From the NCBI RefSeq assembly GCF_030403505.1, contig NZ_JAUEMJ010000001.1, positions 888,596 to 952,595 of the forward strand: DNA of 64,000 nucleotides, given 5' to 3'. Below, piece by piece: positions 51,482 through 59,556 of this stretch. Source of the DNA: Glycomyces tritici (GTDB lineage Bacteria > Actinomycetota > Actinomycetes > Mycobacteriales > Micromonosporaceae). The position numbers were made by a program, and so were the translations under genes. The notes beneath the pieces were generated by a model, which was given only the letters and a program-made list of their open reading frames with translations, was not told where the DNA came from and searched no databases. The number at the start of each line of letters is the position of its first letter. Position 1 is the first letter of the stretch.

Positions 51482-52210
51482 CTACAGCTTCGAGACCTGG
51501 TTGAAGTTGAGCTCCACCGGGGTCTCGCGGCCGAAGATCGAGACGAGCACCTTGAGCTTCTGCTGCTCGGCGTTGATCTCGGCGATGGTGGCCGGCATGG
51601 AGGCGAACGCGCCGTCCACGACGGTGACGGACTCGCCCTCGGTGAAGTCGACCTTGATGTCGATGTCGCCGCCGCCGGAGTCGGCCTGGCCCTCTTCCTT
51701 GGGCTTCTGCTCCGGAGGGAGCAGCCACTGGATGACCTCGTCGAGCGGGAGCGGGCTCGGGCGGTCGGTGCGGTCGACCACGCCCACGAAGCCGGTCACG
51801 CCGGGCGTGTTGCGCACGACCGAGTACGACTCGGGGGTCATCTCCATGCGGACGAGCACGTAGCTGGGGAAGACCTTGGCCTCCACCTTCGAGCGCTTGC
51901 CGTTCTTGATCTCCACCTCGGTGTGGGTGGGGACCTCGATCTGGTAGATGTAGTCCTCCATGTCGAAGGACTGGATCCGGTTCTCCAGGTTGGAGCGCAC
52001 GCGGTTCTCGAAGCCGGCGTAGGAGTGCAGCACGTACCACTCGCCCGGCGCGAAGCGCAGCTTGGCGCGGAGCGCCTCTGCCGGGTCGACCTCGGGCTCG
52101 CCGGGAACGGCGTCCTCGTCGATCTCCGGCTCCGCTTCGACGTCCGCGACCTGCGCCGCAGCAGCCTGCGCCGCGACCTCGACCTTCAGGGCCTCGTCGA
52201 ACTCAGACAC
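51482..52210 (-). CDS. nusG: Transcription termination/antitermination factor NusG
   Basis: 242 residues. An acidic, Ala-rich N-terminal extension of about 50 residues, common in actinobacteria, precedes the NGN domain ([41 protein letters not shown]). The KOW domain follows ([20 protein letters not shown], then [19 protein letters not shown]). It binds RNA polymerase and couples it to S10 or Rho. GTG start at 52208-52210 was chosen; a TTG two codons earlier is possible. Separated from secE by 266 nt with a strong hairpin, unlike the tight secE-nusG pairs of most bacteria. Confidence 0.96.
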   Translation of the reverse strand: MSEFDEALKVEVAAQAAAAQVADVEAEPEIDEDAVPGEPEVDPAEALRAKLRFAPGEWYVLHSYAGFENRVRSNLENRIQSFDMEDYIYQIEVPTHTEVEIKNGKRSKVEAKVFPSYVLVRMEMTPESYSVVRNTPGVTGFVGVVDRTDRPSPLPLDEVIQWLLPPEQKPKEEGQADSGGGDIDIKVDFTEGESVTVVDGAFASMPATIAEINAEQQKLKVLVSIFGRETPVELNFNQVSKL

Positions 52211-52336
52211 GCTCAACTCTCATTCCGGCTCGACCTCGCAACGGCGAGGTACTGCGACTGATTCTCTGCGATGGTGCACGCTCCGGACCGGTTTCGCGAC
52301 CGGCTTCTCGGATGCGGCGATCCCCGCCTGTGAAGT

Positions 52337-52361
52337 CGCGCGCCGGCGGAACCGGCGCGCG
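52337..52361. terminator. GC-rich hairpin between secE and nusG
   Basis: CGCGCGCCGG (52337-52346) and CCGGCGCGCG (52352-52361) form a perfect 10-bp stem with a 5-nt loop. It may be a secE terminator or a nusG leader structure. Nothing else was recognised in 52211-52476. Confidence 0.5.
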
Positions 52362-52476
52362 TCATACCCCCTAGGGTAGCCGCTCGGGACGGCGGCGCGC
52401 CTCAGGCACCGGCGAACCGGCGCAGGTCACGCAATCCGCCCGCGGGCCCGGTGGGCGGGGCGAATGGAACGGGGGG

Positions 52477-52764
52477 CTAGGAGCCGGCGCCGAAGGCCCG
52501 GCGGACGAGGTCGCCGAAGAGCAGGTCGAGGCCGCCGATGTAGGCCATCATGATGCCGACGAAGACCAGGACGACGACGGAGTAGGTGATGAGCTGGCGC
52601 CGGGTCGGGTAGACCACCTTGCGCAGCTGCTCGACGACCTCTTTGAGGAAGCGGCCGAGCCGCTTCACGGGGTTGCGCGACGCGGTCTTCTCGCCCTGCT
52701 TGCGAGTGGGACGACCCTTTTCAGCGGTCGCATCCGCATCGGAGCTGCTGGTGTCGTCGGCCAC
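52477..52764 (-). CDS. secE: SecE preprotein translocase subunit
   Basis: 95 residues. A charged, disordered N-terminus (about 1-35), an amphipathic helix (GRFLKEVVEQLRKVVYPTRR) lying on the membrane, and one transmembrane helix (YSVVVLVFVGIMMAYIGGLD). The KVVYPTRRQL segment is the SecE signature. It clamps SecY in the translocon. GTG start with GGAGG 8 nt upstream. The tRNA-Trp gene often found just upstream of actinobacterial secE is absent; a regulator gene lies there instead. Confidence 0.95.
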   Translation of the reverse strand: MADDTSSSDADATAEKGRPTRKQGEKTASRNPVKRLGRFLKEVVEQLRKVVYPTRRQLITYSVVVLVFVGIMMAYIGGLDLLFGDLVRRAFGAGS

Positions 52765-52811
52765 GTCGGCTTCCTCCAGGGTTCTTCTGATCGGGGCGGT
52801 CAGGCTAGCAG

Positions 52812-52828
52812 CATACCGGAACGGTATG
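52812..52828. promoter_or_regulatory. Small palindrome between the GbsR-type gene and secE
   Basis: CATACCG-GAA-CGGTATG is a perfect 7-bp inverted repeat in the 72-nt gap. It could terminate the regulator gene or act as an operator for secE. Confidence 0.35.
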
Positions 52829-52836
52829 GCTCGTCA

Positions 52837-53355
52837 CTATCGCGGCGGCATGGTTCGGCGTCGCTCGGCGTACGCGGCGACGAGTTCGCCGCGGCACTCG
52901 TTCCAGCGTGCGCGCATGGCGGCCATCTCGTGGTCGACGAACTCCATGAACGCGGCGGTCTGGATGAGCCGGTCGCGGCCGGGGCCCTCCGGCATCGTGT
53001 CGATGCCGACGATCGCGAGCTCGCGGTAGCGGTCGATGATCGGGCCGCGGTCGAGCATGATCGAGCCCCAGATGTCGTCGTCGTTGAGGCGGTACACGTC
53101 GGCGCGGGTGGAGGTGCGGCGGCCCTTGATGAGGAGTCCGGCCGTGGTCAGTTCGCGGACGGCGCCGGAGACGGCGGCGAGGCTGATGCCGAGTCCTTCG
53201 GCGACCTCCGCGGCGGTGTACGTGTCGGCGTCGTCGACCAGGATGTACGAGAAGATCCGCGCCGACATGCGCTGGAGGCCGCTGGCGATGAGGAGCCCGG
53301 CGAACCGCTCCACGTACTCCAGCAGGGCCTTGCACTGTTCGGTGTGCTCTTCCAT
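52837..53355 (-). CDS. GbsR/MarR-family transcriptional regulator
   Basis: 172 residues. A winged helix occupies about residues 25-95: SARIFSYILVDDADTYTAAE, EVAEGLGISLAAVSGAVREL as recognition region, then the wing RTSTRADVYRLND. A helical C-terminal part of about 70 residues follows, as in GbsR-like MarR proteins rather than classical MarR. Divergent from an ABC exporter pair with 93 nt between them, which contains an inverted repeat. It probably represses both genes and responds to an exported compound. ATG start; the purine-rich GGGGAACGATG is a plausible ribosome site. Confidence 0.85.
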   Translation of the reverse strand: MEEHTEQCKALLEYVERFAGLLIASGLQRMSARIFSYILVDDADTYTAAEVAEGLGISLAAVSGAVRELTTAGLLIKGRRTSTRADVYRLNDDDIWGSIMLDRGPIIDRYRELAIVGIDTMPEGPGRDRLIQTAAFMEFVDHEMAAMRARWNECRGELVAAYAERRRTMPPR

Positions 53356-53396
53356 CGTTCCCCTTCGCGGTCCGCCGATCAGGTCTTGATGTTATC

Positions 53397-53438
53397 TTGA
53401 CACGCTATAGATTTCACAAATTCATGAAAACTATGATA
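53397..53438. promoter_or_regulatory. Divergent promoter/operator of the regulator and ABC exporter
   Basis: An inverted repeat TTTCA-N8-TGAAA (53412-53429) lies between TTGACA (53397-53402) and TATGAT (53432-53437). TATGAT ends 11 nt before the ABC start codon, which also lacks a ribosome site, so that transcript may be nearly leaderless. The region is strikingly AT-rich. Confidence 0.55.
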
Positions 53439-53448
53439 GCTTGAGCGC

Positions 53449-54369
53449 ATGAACGCAGTGATCCGCACTGAAGGACTGGTCAAGCGCTTCGGCCACGTGA
53501 CCGCCCTCGACCGCCTCGACCTCGAAGTGGCCCAAGGGGAGACGCACGGCTTCCTCGGCCCGAACGGCGCAGGCAAGTCCACCGCCATCCGCGTCCTCCT
53601 CGGGATGCTCCGCTCCGACGAGGGCCGCGCCGAACTCTTCGGCGCCGACCCCTGGAAGGACGCCGCCACCCTCCACAAGCGCCTCGCCTACGTCCCCGGC
53701 GACGTCGCCCTCTGGCCCGGCCTCACCGGCGGCGAGACCATCGACCTCCTCGGCCGCCTGCGCGGCGGCGTCGACAAGGCCAAACGCGACGAGCTGCTCG
53801 AGCGCTTCGACCTCGACCCGCGCAAGAAGGGCCGCTCCTACTCCAAGGGCAACCGGCAGAAGGTCGCGCTCGTCGCCGCGTTCGCCGCCGACGTCGACCT
53901 GCTCCTGCTCGACGAGCCCACCTCCGGACTCGACCCGCTCATGGGCGCCGTCTTCAACGAATGCGTCAAGGAGGCCTCGGCCGCCGGGCGCACCGTGCTC
54001 CTCTCCAGCCACATCATGAGCGAGGTCGAGGCATTGTGCGAGCGGGTGAGCATCATCCGCAAGGGCGTCATCGTCGAGACCGGCACCCTCGCCGAGATGC
54101 GCCACTTCTCGCGCTCCCGCCTGCGCGCCACCCTCAAGAACCCCGTGCGCGGCCTCGAAGACCACGAAGGCGTTCACGACCTCAAGACCGACGGCCTCGA
54201 CATCGAGTGCAGCATCGACACCGCCGCCCTCGACGACGTGCTGGCCCAGCTCGCCGTCGCCGGCGTCGCCGGCCTCACCTGCGAGCCGCCGTCGCTCGAG
54301 GAGATCTTCCTGCGCTTCTACGGCGACGAGCTCGCCGCCAAGGGCGTCGCCAACGGGGAGTCGAAATGA
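53449..54369 (+). CDS. ABC transporter ATP-binding protein (antibiotic-exporter type)
   Basis: 306 residues. Walker A is GPNGAGKST (38-46), the signature is the variant YSKGNRQKV, Walker B is LLLLDEP with the D-loop SGLDP, and the switch His is in SSHIMSEVE. The C-terminal 80 or so residues form the extra domain seen in DrrA/NodI-type exporters. The SKGNRQK signature is characteristic of ATPases paired with the large 'polyketide antibiotic exporter' permeases. It overlaps the permease gene by 4 nt (ATGA). Substrate unknown; regulation by the divergent GbsR-type protein is likely. Confidence 0.93.
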   Translation: MNAVIRTEGLVKRFGHVTALDRLDLEVAQGETHGFLGPNGAGKSTAIRVLLGMLRSDEGRAELFGADPWKDAATLHKRLAYVPGDVALWPGLTGGETIDLLGRLRGGVDKAKRDELLERFDLDPRKKGRSYSKGNRQKVALVAAFAADVDLLLLDEPTSGLDPLMGAVFNECVKEASAAGRTVLLSSHIMSEVEALCERVSIIRKGVIVETGTLAEMRHFSRSRLRATLKNPVRGLEDHEGVHDLKTDGLDIECSIDTAALDDVLAQLAVAGVAGLTCEPPSLEEIFLRFYGDELAAKGVANGESK

Positions 54370-56003
54370 CCACCGCGGTCGCCGAGCTCGAAGACGGCCT
54401 GGGCACGCTCGCCGGCACCGGCAAACTCCTGCGCTTCCAGGCCCGCCGCTCGCGCCTGTACCTCCTGGGCTGGCTCGCCGGCCTCGCCGGGGGCACCTGG
54501 ATGGTCGCCGCCTCCTTCCCCGGCCTCTACCCGGACGCCGAGGGCCGCGTCGCCTACGGCGTCACCGTGAACACGCCCGCGATGCGCTCCATGACCGGGC
54601 CCGTCGAGTACATCCAGGCCTACGGCGAGAGCACCGGCGCGATGTTCGCCCACCAGATGATCCTGTGGACCGGGGCGCTCACCGCCGTCATGTTCCTGCT
54701 GCTCATCGTGCGGCTCACCCGCGCCGACGAGGAGACCTCCCGCTCGGAGGTGTTCCGCTCCAACCCGATCGGCCGCCGCGCCGACCTCGCCGCGGCGCTG
54801 TCGCTCGCCGGGATCGCGGCCGTGGTGCTCGGCGCGCTCATGGCGGCCGCGGTCGCCGCGCTCCCGGGCGACCAGGGCGCGAGCGCGCTCCTCTTCGGAC
54901 TCGCGCACACCGCGATCGCCATGGTCTTCGCCGCCGTCGCGGCGGTGACGGCCCAGCTCGCCGGCTTCGCTTCGAGCGCGAACGGGCTCGCGTTCATGGT
55001 CCTGGGCTGGTCGGCCCTGACCGCCGGCATCGGCAACGCCCAGGAGAACTGGGCGACCTGGCTCTCGCCGATCGGCTGGTCGCAGCTGACCTTCGTGTAC
55101 ACCCCCGAGCAGCGGTGGTGGCCGCTCGTCATGAGCGCGGGGGTCGCGGTCCTCGCGGTCGGGCTGGCGTTCGCGCTGGTCACTCGGCGCGACTTCGGGA
55201 TCGGGATGCTCGCCGGGCGGCTCGGGCGCGGCGAGGCGAAGCCGGGCCTCGACAGCGCCACCGCCCTGACGTTCCGGTTGACGCGCGGCATGACCCTGGC
55301 CGGGGTCATCACGATGCTGCTGCTCGGCGCCGCGTACGGCTCGCTCATGGGCGGAGCCGACGAGATGCTCGAAGGCCTCTCGGAGACCGAGCGGGCCGTG
55401 CTCGACCAAGGCGGCGCGAGCATCGAGGAGAACATCACCGCGACGTTCGTGGCGCTGAACGGCCTGTTCGCGGGCCTGTTCGGGCTGCTGGTCGTGGGCC
55501 GTGCCGGCAAGGAGGAGACCCAGGGCCGCGGCGAACTCATCGCCGCCTCCGCGGTCTCCCGCTCGGGCTGGCCGGGCTCGTACCTGCCCGCGGCCCTGTG
55601 GACCGTGACGATCGCGACCGTGACGGCCGGGGTGTTCCTGGCCCTGTCCGGTTCGGCCTCGCTCGACGACTGGTCGTACTTCCGGACGGCACTGTGGGCC
55701 TCGCTCCTGCAGCTGCCGGCGGTGTGGGCGCTCACGGCGTTCGCGTTCGCGGCGTACACGTGGCTGCCGCGGCTGGGCTGGCTGCGCTGGCTCGCGTGGG
55801 TGTGGCTGTTCGTGGTGCTGTACTTCGCGAACCTCCTGGACCTACCGGAGTGGGCGCGGGCGGTCTCGCCGTTCGAGCACCTGGCGAAGTACCCGGCGAA
55901 CGACGTCGACTGGCTCGCGGCGGCCCTGGTGACCGCGGCGGCCGGGGCCTTGACGGCGCTCGGCTACGCGGGAGCGCGCCGCCGGGACCTGCATTTCAGT
56001 TAG
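54366..56003 (+). CDS. ABC transporter permease, large polyketide-antibiotic-exporter type
   Basis: 545 residues with about 12 hydrophobic segments, roughly two six-helix halves, consistent with a fused ABC-2-like permease. Features include YGVTVNTPAMRSMTGP in the first outer loop, DEETSRSEVFRSNPIGRRAD after helix 3, and GKEETQGRGELIAASAVSR in the matching position of the second half. These repeated R-E-L-x-A-x-x-x-x-R motifs are seen in exporter permeases annotated for antibiotics. The start ATG overlaps the upstream stop. A 34-bp palindrome follows the gene. Confidence 0.9.
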   Translation: MTTAVAELEDGLGTLAGTGKLLRFQARRSRLYLLGWLAGLAGGTWMVAASFPGLYPDAEGRVAYGVTVNTPAMRSMTGPVEYIQAYGESTGAMFAHQMILWTGALTAVMFLLLIVRLTRADEETSRSEVFRSNPIGRRADLAAALSLAGIAAVVLGALMAAAVAALPGDQGASALLFGLAHTAIAMVFAAVAAVTAQLAGFASSANGLAFMVLGWSALTAGIGNAQENWATWLSPIGWSQLTFVYTPEQRWWPLVMSAGVAVLAVGLAFALVTRRDFGIGMLAGRLGRGEAKPGLDSATALTFRLTRGMTLAGVITMLLLGAAYGSLMGGADEMLEGLSETERAVLDQGGASIEENITATFVALNGLFAGLFGLLVVGRAGKEETQGRGELIAASAVSRSGWPGSYLPAALWTVTIATVTAGVFLALSGSASLDDWSYFRTALWASLLQLPAVWALTAFAFAAYTWLPRLGWLRWLAWVWLFVVLYFANLLDLPEWARAVSPFEHLAKYPANDVDWLAAALVTAAAGALTALGYAGARRRDLHFS

Positions 56004-56023
56004 CTTCGACACCAAGGAAACCG

Positions 56024-56057
56024 AGCGCCGCCGGGCCCGATCGGGCCCGGCGGCGCT
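56024..56057. terminator. Perfect 34-bp palindrome after the ABC exporter operon
   Basis: AGCGCCGCCGGGCCCGA (56024-56040) is followed directly by its exact reverse complement (56041-56057). It lies 20 nt past the permease stop and will fold as an extremely stable hairpin, probably a terminator. Confidence 0.75.
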
Positions 56058-56151
56058 GCGCGCGAGTCCGCGAAGACCATCGGAAACCTCGATGTTGTCC
56101 GGGTCGGCCGGCGGCGCGCGCGAGTCCGCGGGGGCCTGGGGCCCACACGCG

Positions 56152-56187
56152 CTGAACTCACTGATCTCGCTGAACTCACTGAACCCA
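56152..56187. repeat. Four tandem 9-bp repeats
   Basis: CTGAACTCA, CTGATCTCG, CTGAACTCA and CTGAACCCA follow each other without gaps. They lie in the 460-nt non-coding stretch before adnA, followed by C-rich sequence. Apart from this and the palindrome I see nothing in 56004-56463. Confidence 0.65.
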
Positions 56188-56463
56188 CCCCACCCACCCT
56201 GGGGGCCGACCAGCCTGCCTCAATCGTCGCCGCGGGGTCCGACAAGAAATCGGGTTACGAGTCGTCACGGCGCCCGAGTTCACTCGAAAGCGTGAACGCC
56301 GGGCACGGTCGACCGGCGGCGCACCGCGGTGGCGCAATCGGCGCCGCTCAGACCGCCGGCGGGCCGGGCGCGGGACGGCGCCGCGGGGCGCGGCGAACCG
56401 CCGAGGGCGCCCGACTCGCCGTGCCGATTCGAATTGTCGTGGGGCCGTGGTTCCATAGGGTGC

Positions 56464-59400
56464 GTGTCCGACCTTCGGTATGAGCTCACGGATCCGCCCG
56501 CCGCGGCCGAGCCGGGTTTCGACCTCGACGCCCGGCAGCGGGCGGTGGTCGAGCACGCCTCCGGACCGCTGCTCGTGCGCGGCGGCCCCGGCACCGGCAA
56601 GACCGAGGCGCTGCTGCGCGCGGTCACCGCGAAAGTCGAGGCCGGGGTCGACCCGGCCTCGATCCTCGTGTTCGGCCTGCGCCGCCAGGACACCGCCCAC
56701 CTCCGCTCGCGACTGAACACGGCCACCGCCGGGTTCTCGTCCGCCGAGGTCGGCGTCTACACGTTCGCGGCGTTCGCGTTCGCGCTGCTGCGCGCCTCGG
56801 CGGTGGCCGCGGGCCGCGACGAGCCGCGCCTGCTCACCGGCCCCGAAGCGGACGCGCTCATCCGTTCCATGCTCGAAGGCGAGGACTTCGCCTGGCCCCC
56901 CGGCTTCGACGAGGCCGTGCGCACCTACGCGTTCGCGCAGCAGCTGCGCGACCTCGTGCTCCGCTGCGGCGAGCGGGGCCTGTCCGCGCCCGAGCTGACC
57001 CGCCTCGGCCGCGAGCACGACCGTCCCGAGTGGATCTCGGCGGCGCGGTTCTACGACCGGTACGTGACCACCCTCGCGCTCCAGTCGATGTCGAGCGCCC
57101 TGTACGACTCGGCCGAGATCGTCCGCGCCGCCGGTGCCGCGCTGCGCCGCGACCCCACGCTGTTCCCCAGGCCCGCCTGGGTGTTCGTGGACGACCTCCA
57201 GGACGCCACGCCCGCGCACCTGCGGCTCCTCGACCTGCTCGCCGGGGACGGCGCGAACCTCGTCGCCGCCGGCACGCCGGACGCGGCCGTGTTCGGCTAC
57301 CAGGGCGGCGACCCCGAATCGGTGCGGGACTTCCCGTTCCGCTTCACCGGGCGCGGCGGCGCCGAAGCGCCCGTGGTGCAGCTGGACGACACGCACGACG
57401 TCGCGCTCGCACCGCTCAACGCCACCACCGCGCTCTCGCGGCGGCTGCGCGGGCACGACCGCGACCGCAAGCGCGGCACCGCCTCCGAGGAGCAGGGCCG
57501 CGTCGACGTGGTCTACCTGCCGTCGCCGACCCGCGAGGCCGTGTACCTCGCCGACGTCGCGCGCCGCGCGCACCTGCTCGACGGGATTCCCTACGGGGAC
57601 ATGGCGGTCGTGGTCAAATCGGCTTCGGAGATCCCGCGCCTGCGCCGGGCCATGCAGCACGCGGGCGTCCCGACCCGCCAGGCCGCCGACGACGTGCCGC
57701 TGCCCGCGCACCCCACCGTGCGCAACCTCCTGCACCTCGTCCTGGTCGGGCGCGGGCGCGAACGGCTCGACGAGTCGAACGCGGCCGGGCTCCTGCACTC
57801 GGCGTACGGCGGCGCGGACCCGTTCGAGGAGCGCCGCCTGCGCCAGGAGCTGCGGCGGCTCGCGGTCGCCGCCGACAACTTCTCCCCCGGCGCGGACCTC
57901 CTCGTGGAGACCCTGCGCGACCCCGAGCGCACCGCCGCGCTGCCCGACGAGGACTGGGCCGAGCCCGCGCGGCGTCTCGGCGCGCTCTTCAAGGCCGCCA
58001 AGGAGGGCACCGGCCTGAGCGGCACCCTGTGGGCGGTCTGGGAGGCCTCCTCGATGAGCGAGCGGCTGCGGCGGCGCGCGCTCTCGGGCGACCGGCGGGC
58101 GCAGCGCGCCGACGCCGAGCTGGACGCGGTGATCGCCCTGTTCGACCTGGCCGCCGACTACGAGAAGAAGCAGCCCGGCGCGGGCGTCGAGGTCTTCTGC
58201 GAGCACGTGCTCCACCAGCAGCTCCCCGGCGACTTCCTCTCCGCGCGTGCGGAACTGGGCGACGCGGTCACCCTCGCGACCGCGCACGCCGCGCACGGGC
58301 GCCGCTGGGAGTTCGTGGTCGTCGCGGGCGCGCAGGAGGGTGCCTGGCCGAACCTGCGGCCGCGCGGGTCCCTCCTCGGGGCCGAAGCGCTCGTCGACGT
58401 GATCGACGGGCGCGCCGACGTTGACCAGGTGGCGCAGCTCCTCGACGAGGAGCGGCGCCTGTTCTACAGCGCGTGCACCCGCGCGCGGGTGCGGCTGCTC
58501 GTGACCGCCGTGGACTCCGAAGAGGCGCAACCGAGCCGGTTCAGCGCCGAACTCGGCGTCGAACCGGTCACCGCGCCCCGCCGCGGGCGGCCGCTGAGCC
58601 TCGCCGCGCTCACTGCGCGCCTGCGCGAGGCCGTGGTCGACTCCGGCCATGCCGAACGCGACGCCGCCGCCGCGGCCCTGCGGCGCCTGGCCGCCTCCGA
58701 CGTGCCGGGCGCCGACCCGGCGAAGTGGTGGGGGCTCGCGGAGGTCTCCGACGAACGGGCCCTCGCGCTCGCCGGTGAGACGATCCGCATCTCACCGTCC
58801 CAAGTGGAGAAGACGCAGCAGTGCGGGCTGCGGTGGGTCCTCGAGGCCCACGGCGGCGACTCCGGCGACCTCCTCCCCCGCCACCTCGGCACCCTCCTGC
58901 ACGCCGCCGCCGAAGCCGTCACCGTCGACCCCGCCGCCGACCCGAAGACGGTGATGGAGCAGGTCGTGGGCGAGCACTTCGACCGGCTCCCGTTCGAAGC
59001 GCCGTGGCACGCCGAGCAGCAGCGCCAGCGCGTCTCCGGCGCTGTCGAGCGGTTCGCGAAGTGGCTCAGCGCCAACCGCAGGGAGCTCATCGGCGCCGAG
59101 CGGTCGTTCCGGATCAAGCTCGAGGTCGGCCCGCCCGGCGTCGAAGTGGTCATGTCCGGCCAGATCGACCGGCTCGAACGCGACGGCGACGGCCGCCTCT
59201 ACGTGGTCGACCTCAAGACCGGGAAGAGCGCGGTCACCAAGGCCGAGGCGCAGACCAACCCGCAGCTGGGCATCTACCAGCTCGCGATCGCCGAGGGGGC
59301 GTTCGAGGAGGGCTCGGAGCCGGGCGGGGCCGAGCTCGTGTACCCGAACGCGAAGGGCGCCACGGCGGTCGCCCGCGAGCAGGGCCCGCTCGGCGAGCAC

Positions 59401-59556
59401 GAGAACCCGGACTGGGCGCGCGAGATGGCCGAGGACACGGCCCTGCGCATGGCCGGGTCGGTGTTCGAGGCCCGCAACACCAGCAGATGCGAGACCTGCT
59501 CGGTCAAGCGGTGCTGCCCGATCGCCGACGAGGGACGACAGGTGACCGATGAGTGA
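56464..59556 (+). CDS. adnA: AdnA-like ATP-dependent DNA helicase/nuclease subunit with Fe-S motif
   Basis: 1030 residues. UvrD/Rep-type motor: Walker A is RGGPGTGKTE, motif II is VDDLQD rather than DExx, and motif III is GYQGGDPESV rather than Q-x-WRGA, suggesting a weakened ATPase as in mycobacterial AdnA. The C-terminal RecB-like nuclease has GQIDRLERDGDGRLYVVDLKTGK (D, then D-x-K). It is framed by KTQQCGLRW and CETCSVKRCC, which together supply the four Cys of an Fe-S staple. With AdnB it resects double-strand breaks for recombination. Start: GTG at 56464 gives a normal N-terminus; no good ribosome site is visible. It overlaps adnB by 8 nt. Confidence 0.9.
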   Translation: MSDLRYELTDPPAAAEPGFDLDARQRAVVEHASGPLLVRGGPGTGKTEALLRAVTAKVEAGVDPASILVFGLRRQDTAHLRSRLNTATAGFSSAEVGVYTFAAFAFALLRASAVAAGRDEPRLLTGPEADALIRSMLEGEDFAWPPGFDEAVRTYAFAQQLRDLVLRCGERGLSAPELTRLGREHDRPEWISAARFYDRYVTTLALQSMSSALYDSAEIVRAAGAALRRDPTLFPRPAWVFVDDLQDATPAHLRLLDLLAGDGANLVAAGTPDAAVFGYQGGDPESVRDFPFRFTGRGGAEAPVVQLDDTHDVALAPLNATTALSRRLRGHDRDRKRGTASEEQGRVDVVYLPSPTREAVYLADVARRAHLLDGIPYGDMAVVVKSASEIPRLRRAMQHAGVPTRQAADDVPLPAHPTVRNLLHLVLVGRGRERLDESNAAGLLHSAYGGADPFEERRLRQELRRLAVAADNFSPGADLLVETLRDPERTAALPDEDWAEPARRLGALFKAAKEGTGLSGTLWAVWEASSMSERLRRRALSGDRRAQRADAELDAVIALFDLAADYEKKQPGAGVEVFCEHVLHQQLPGDFLSARAELGDAVTLATAHAAHGRRWEFVVVAGAQEGAWPNLRPRGSLLGAEALVDVIDGRADVDQVAQLLDEERRLFYSACTRARVRLLVTAVDSEEAQPSRFSAELGVEPVTAPRRGRPLSLAALTARLREAVVDSGHAERDAAAAALRRLAASDVPGADPAKWWGLAEVSDERALALAGETIRISPSQVEKTQQCGLRWVLEAHGGDSGDLLPRHLGTLLHAAAEAVTVDPAADPKTVMEQVVGEHFDRLPFEAPWHAEQQRQRVSGAVERFAKWLSANRRELIGAERSFRIKLEVGPPGVEVVMSGQIDRLERDGDGRLYVVDLKTGKSAVTKAEAQTNPQLGIYQLAIAEGAFEEGSEPGGAELVYPNAKGATAVAREQGPLGEHENPDWAREMAEDTALRMAGSVFEARNTSRCETCSVKRCCPIADEGRQVTDE

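Noticed and set aside
56152..56187. CRISPR-like array
   Set aside because: The units are 9 bp with no spacers, so this is a simple tandem repeat.
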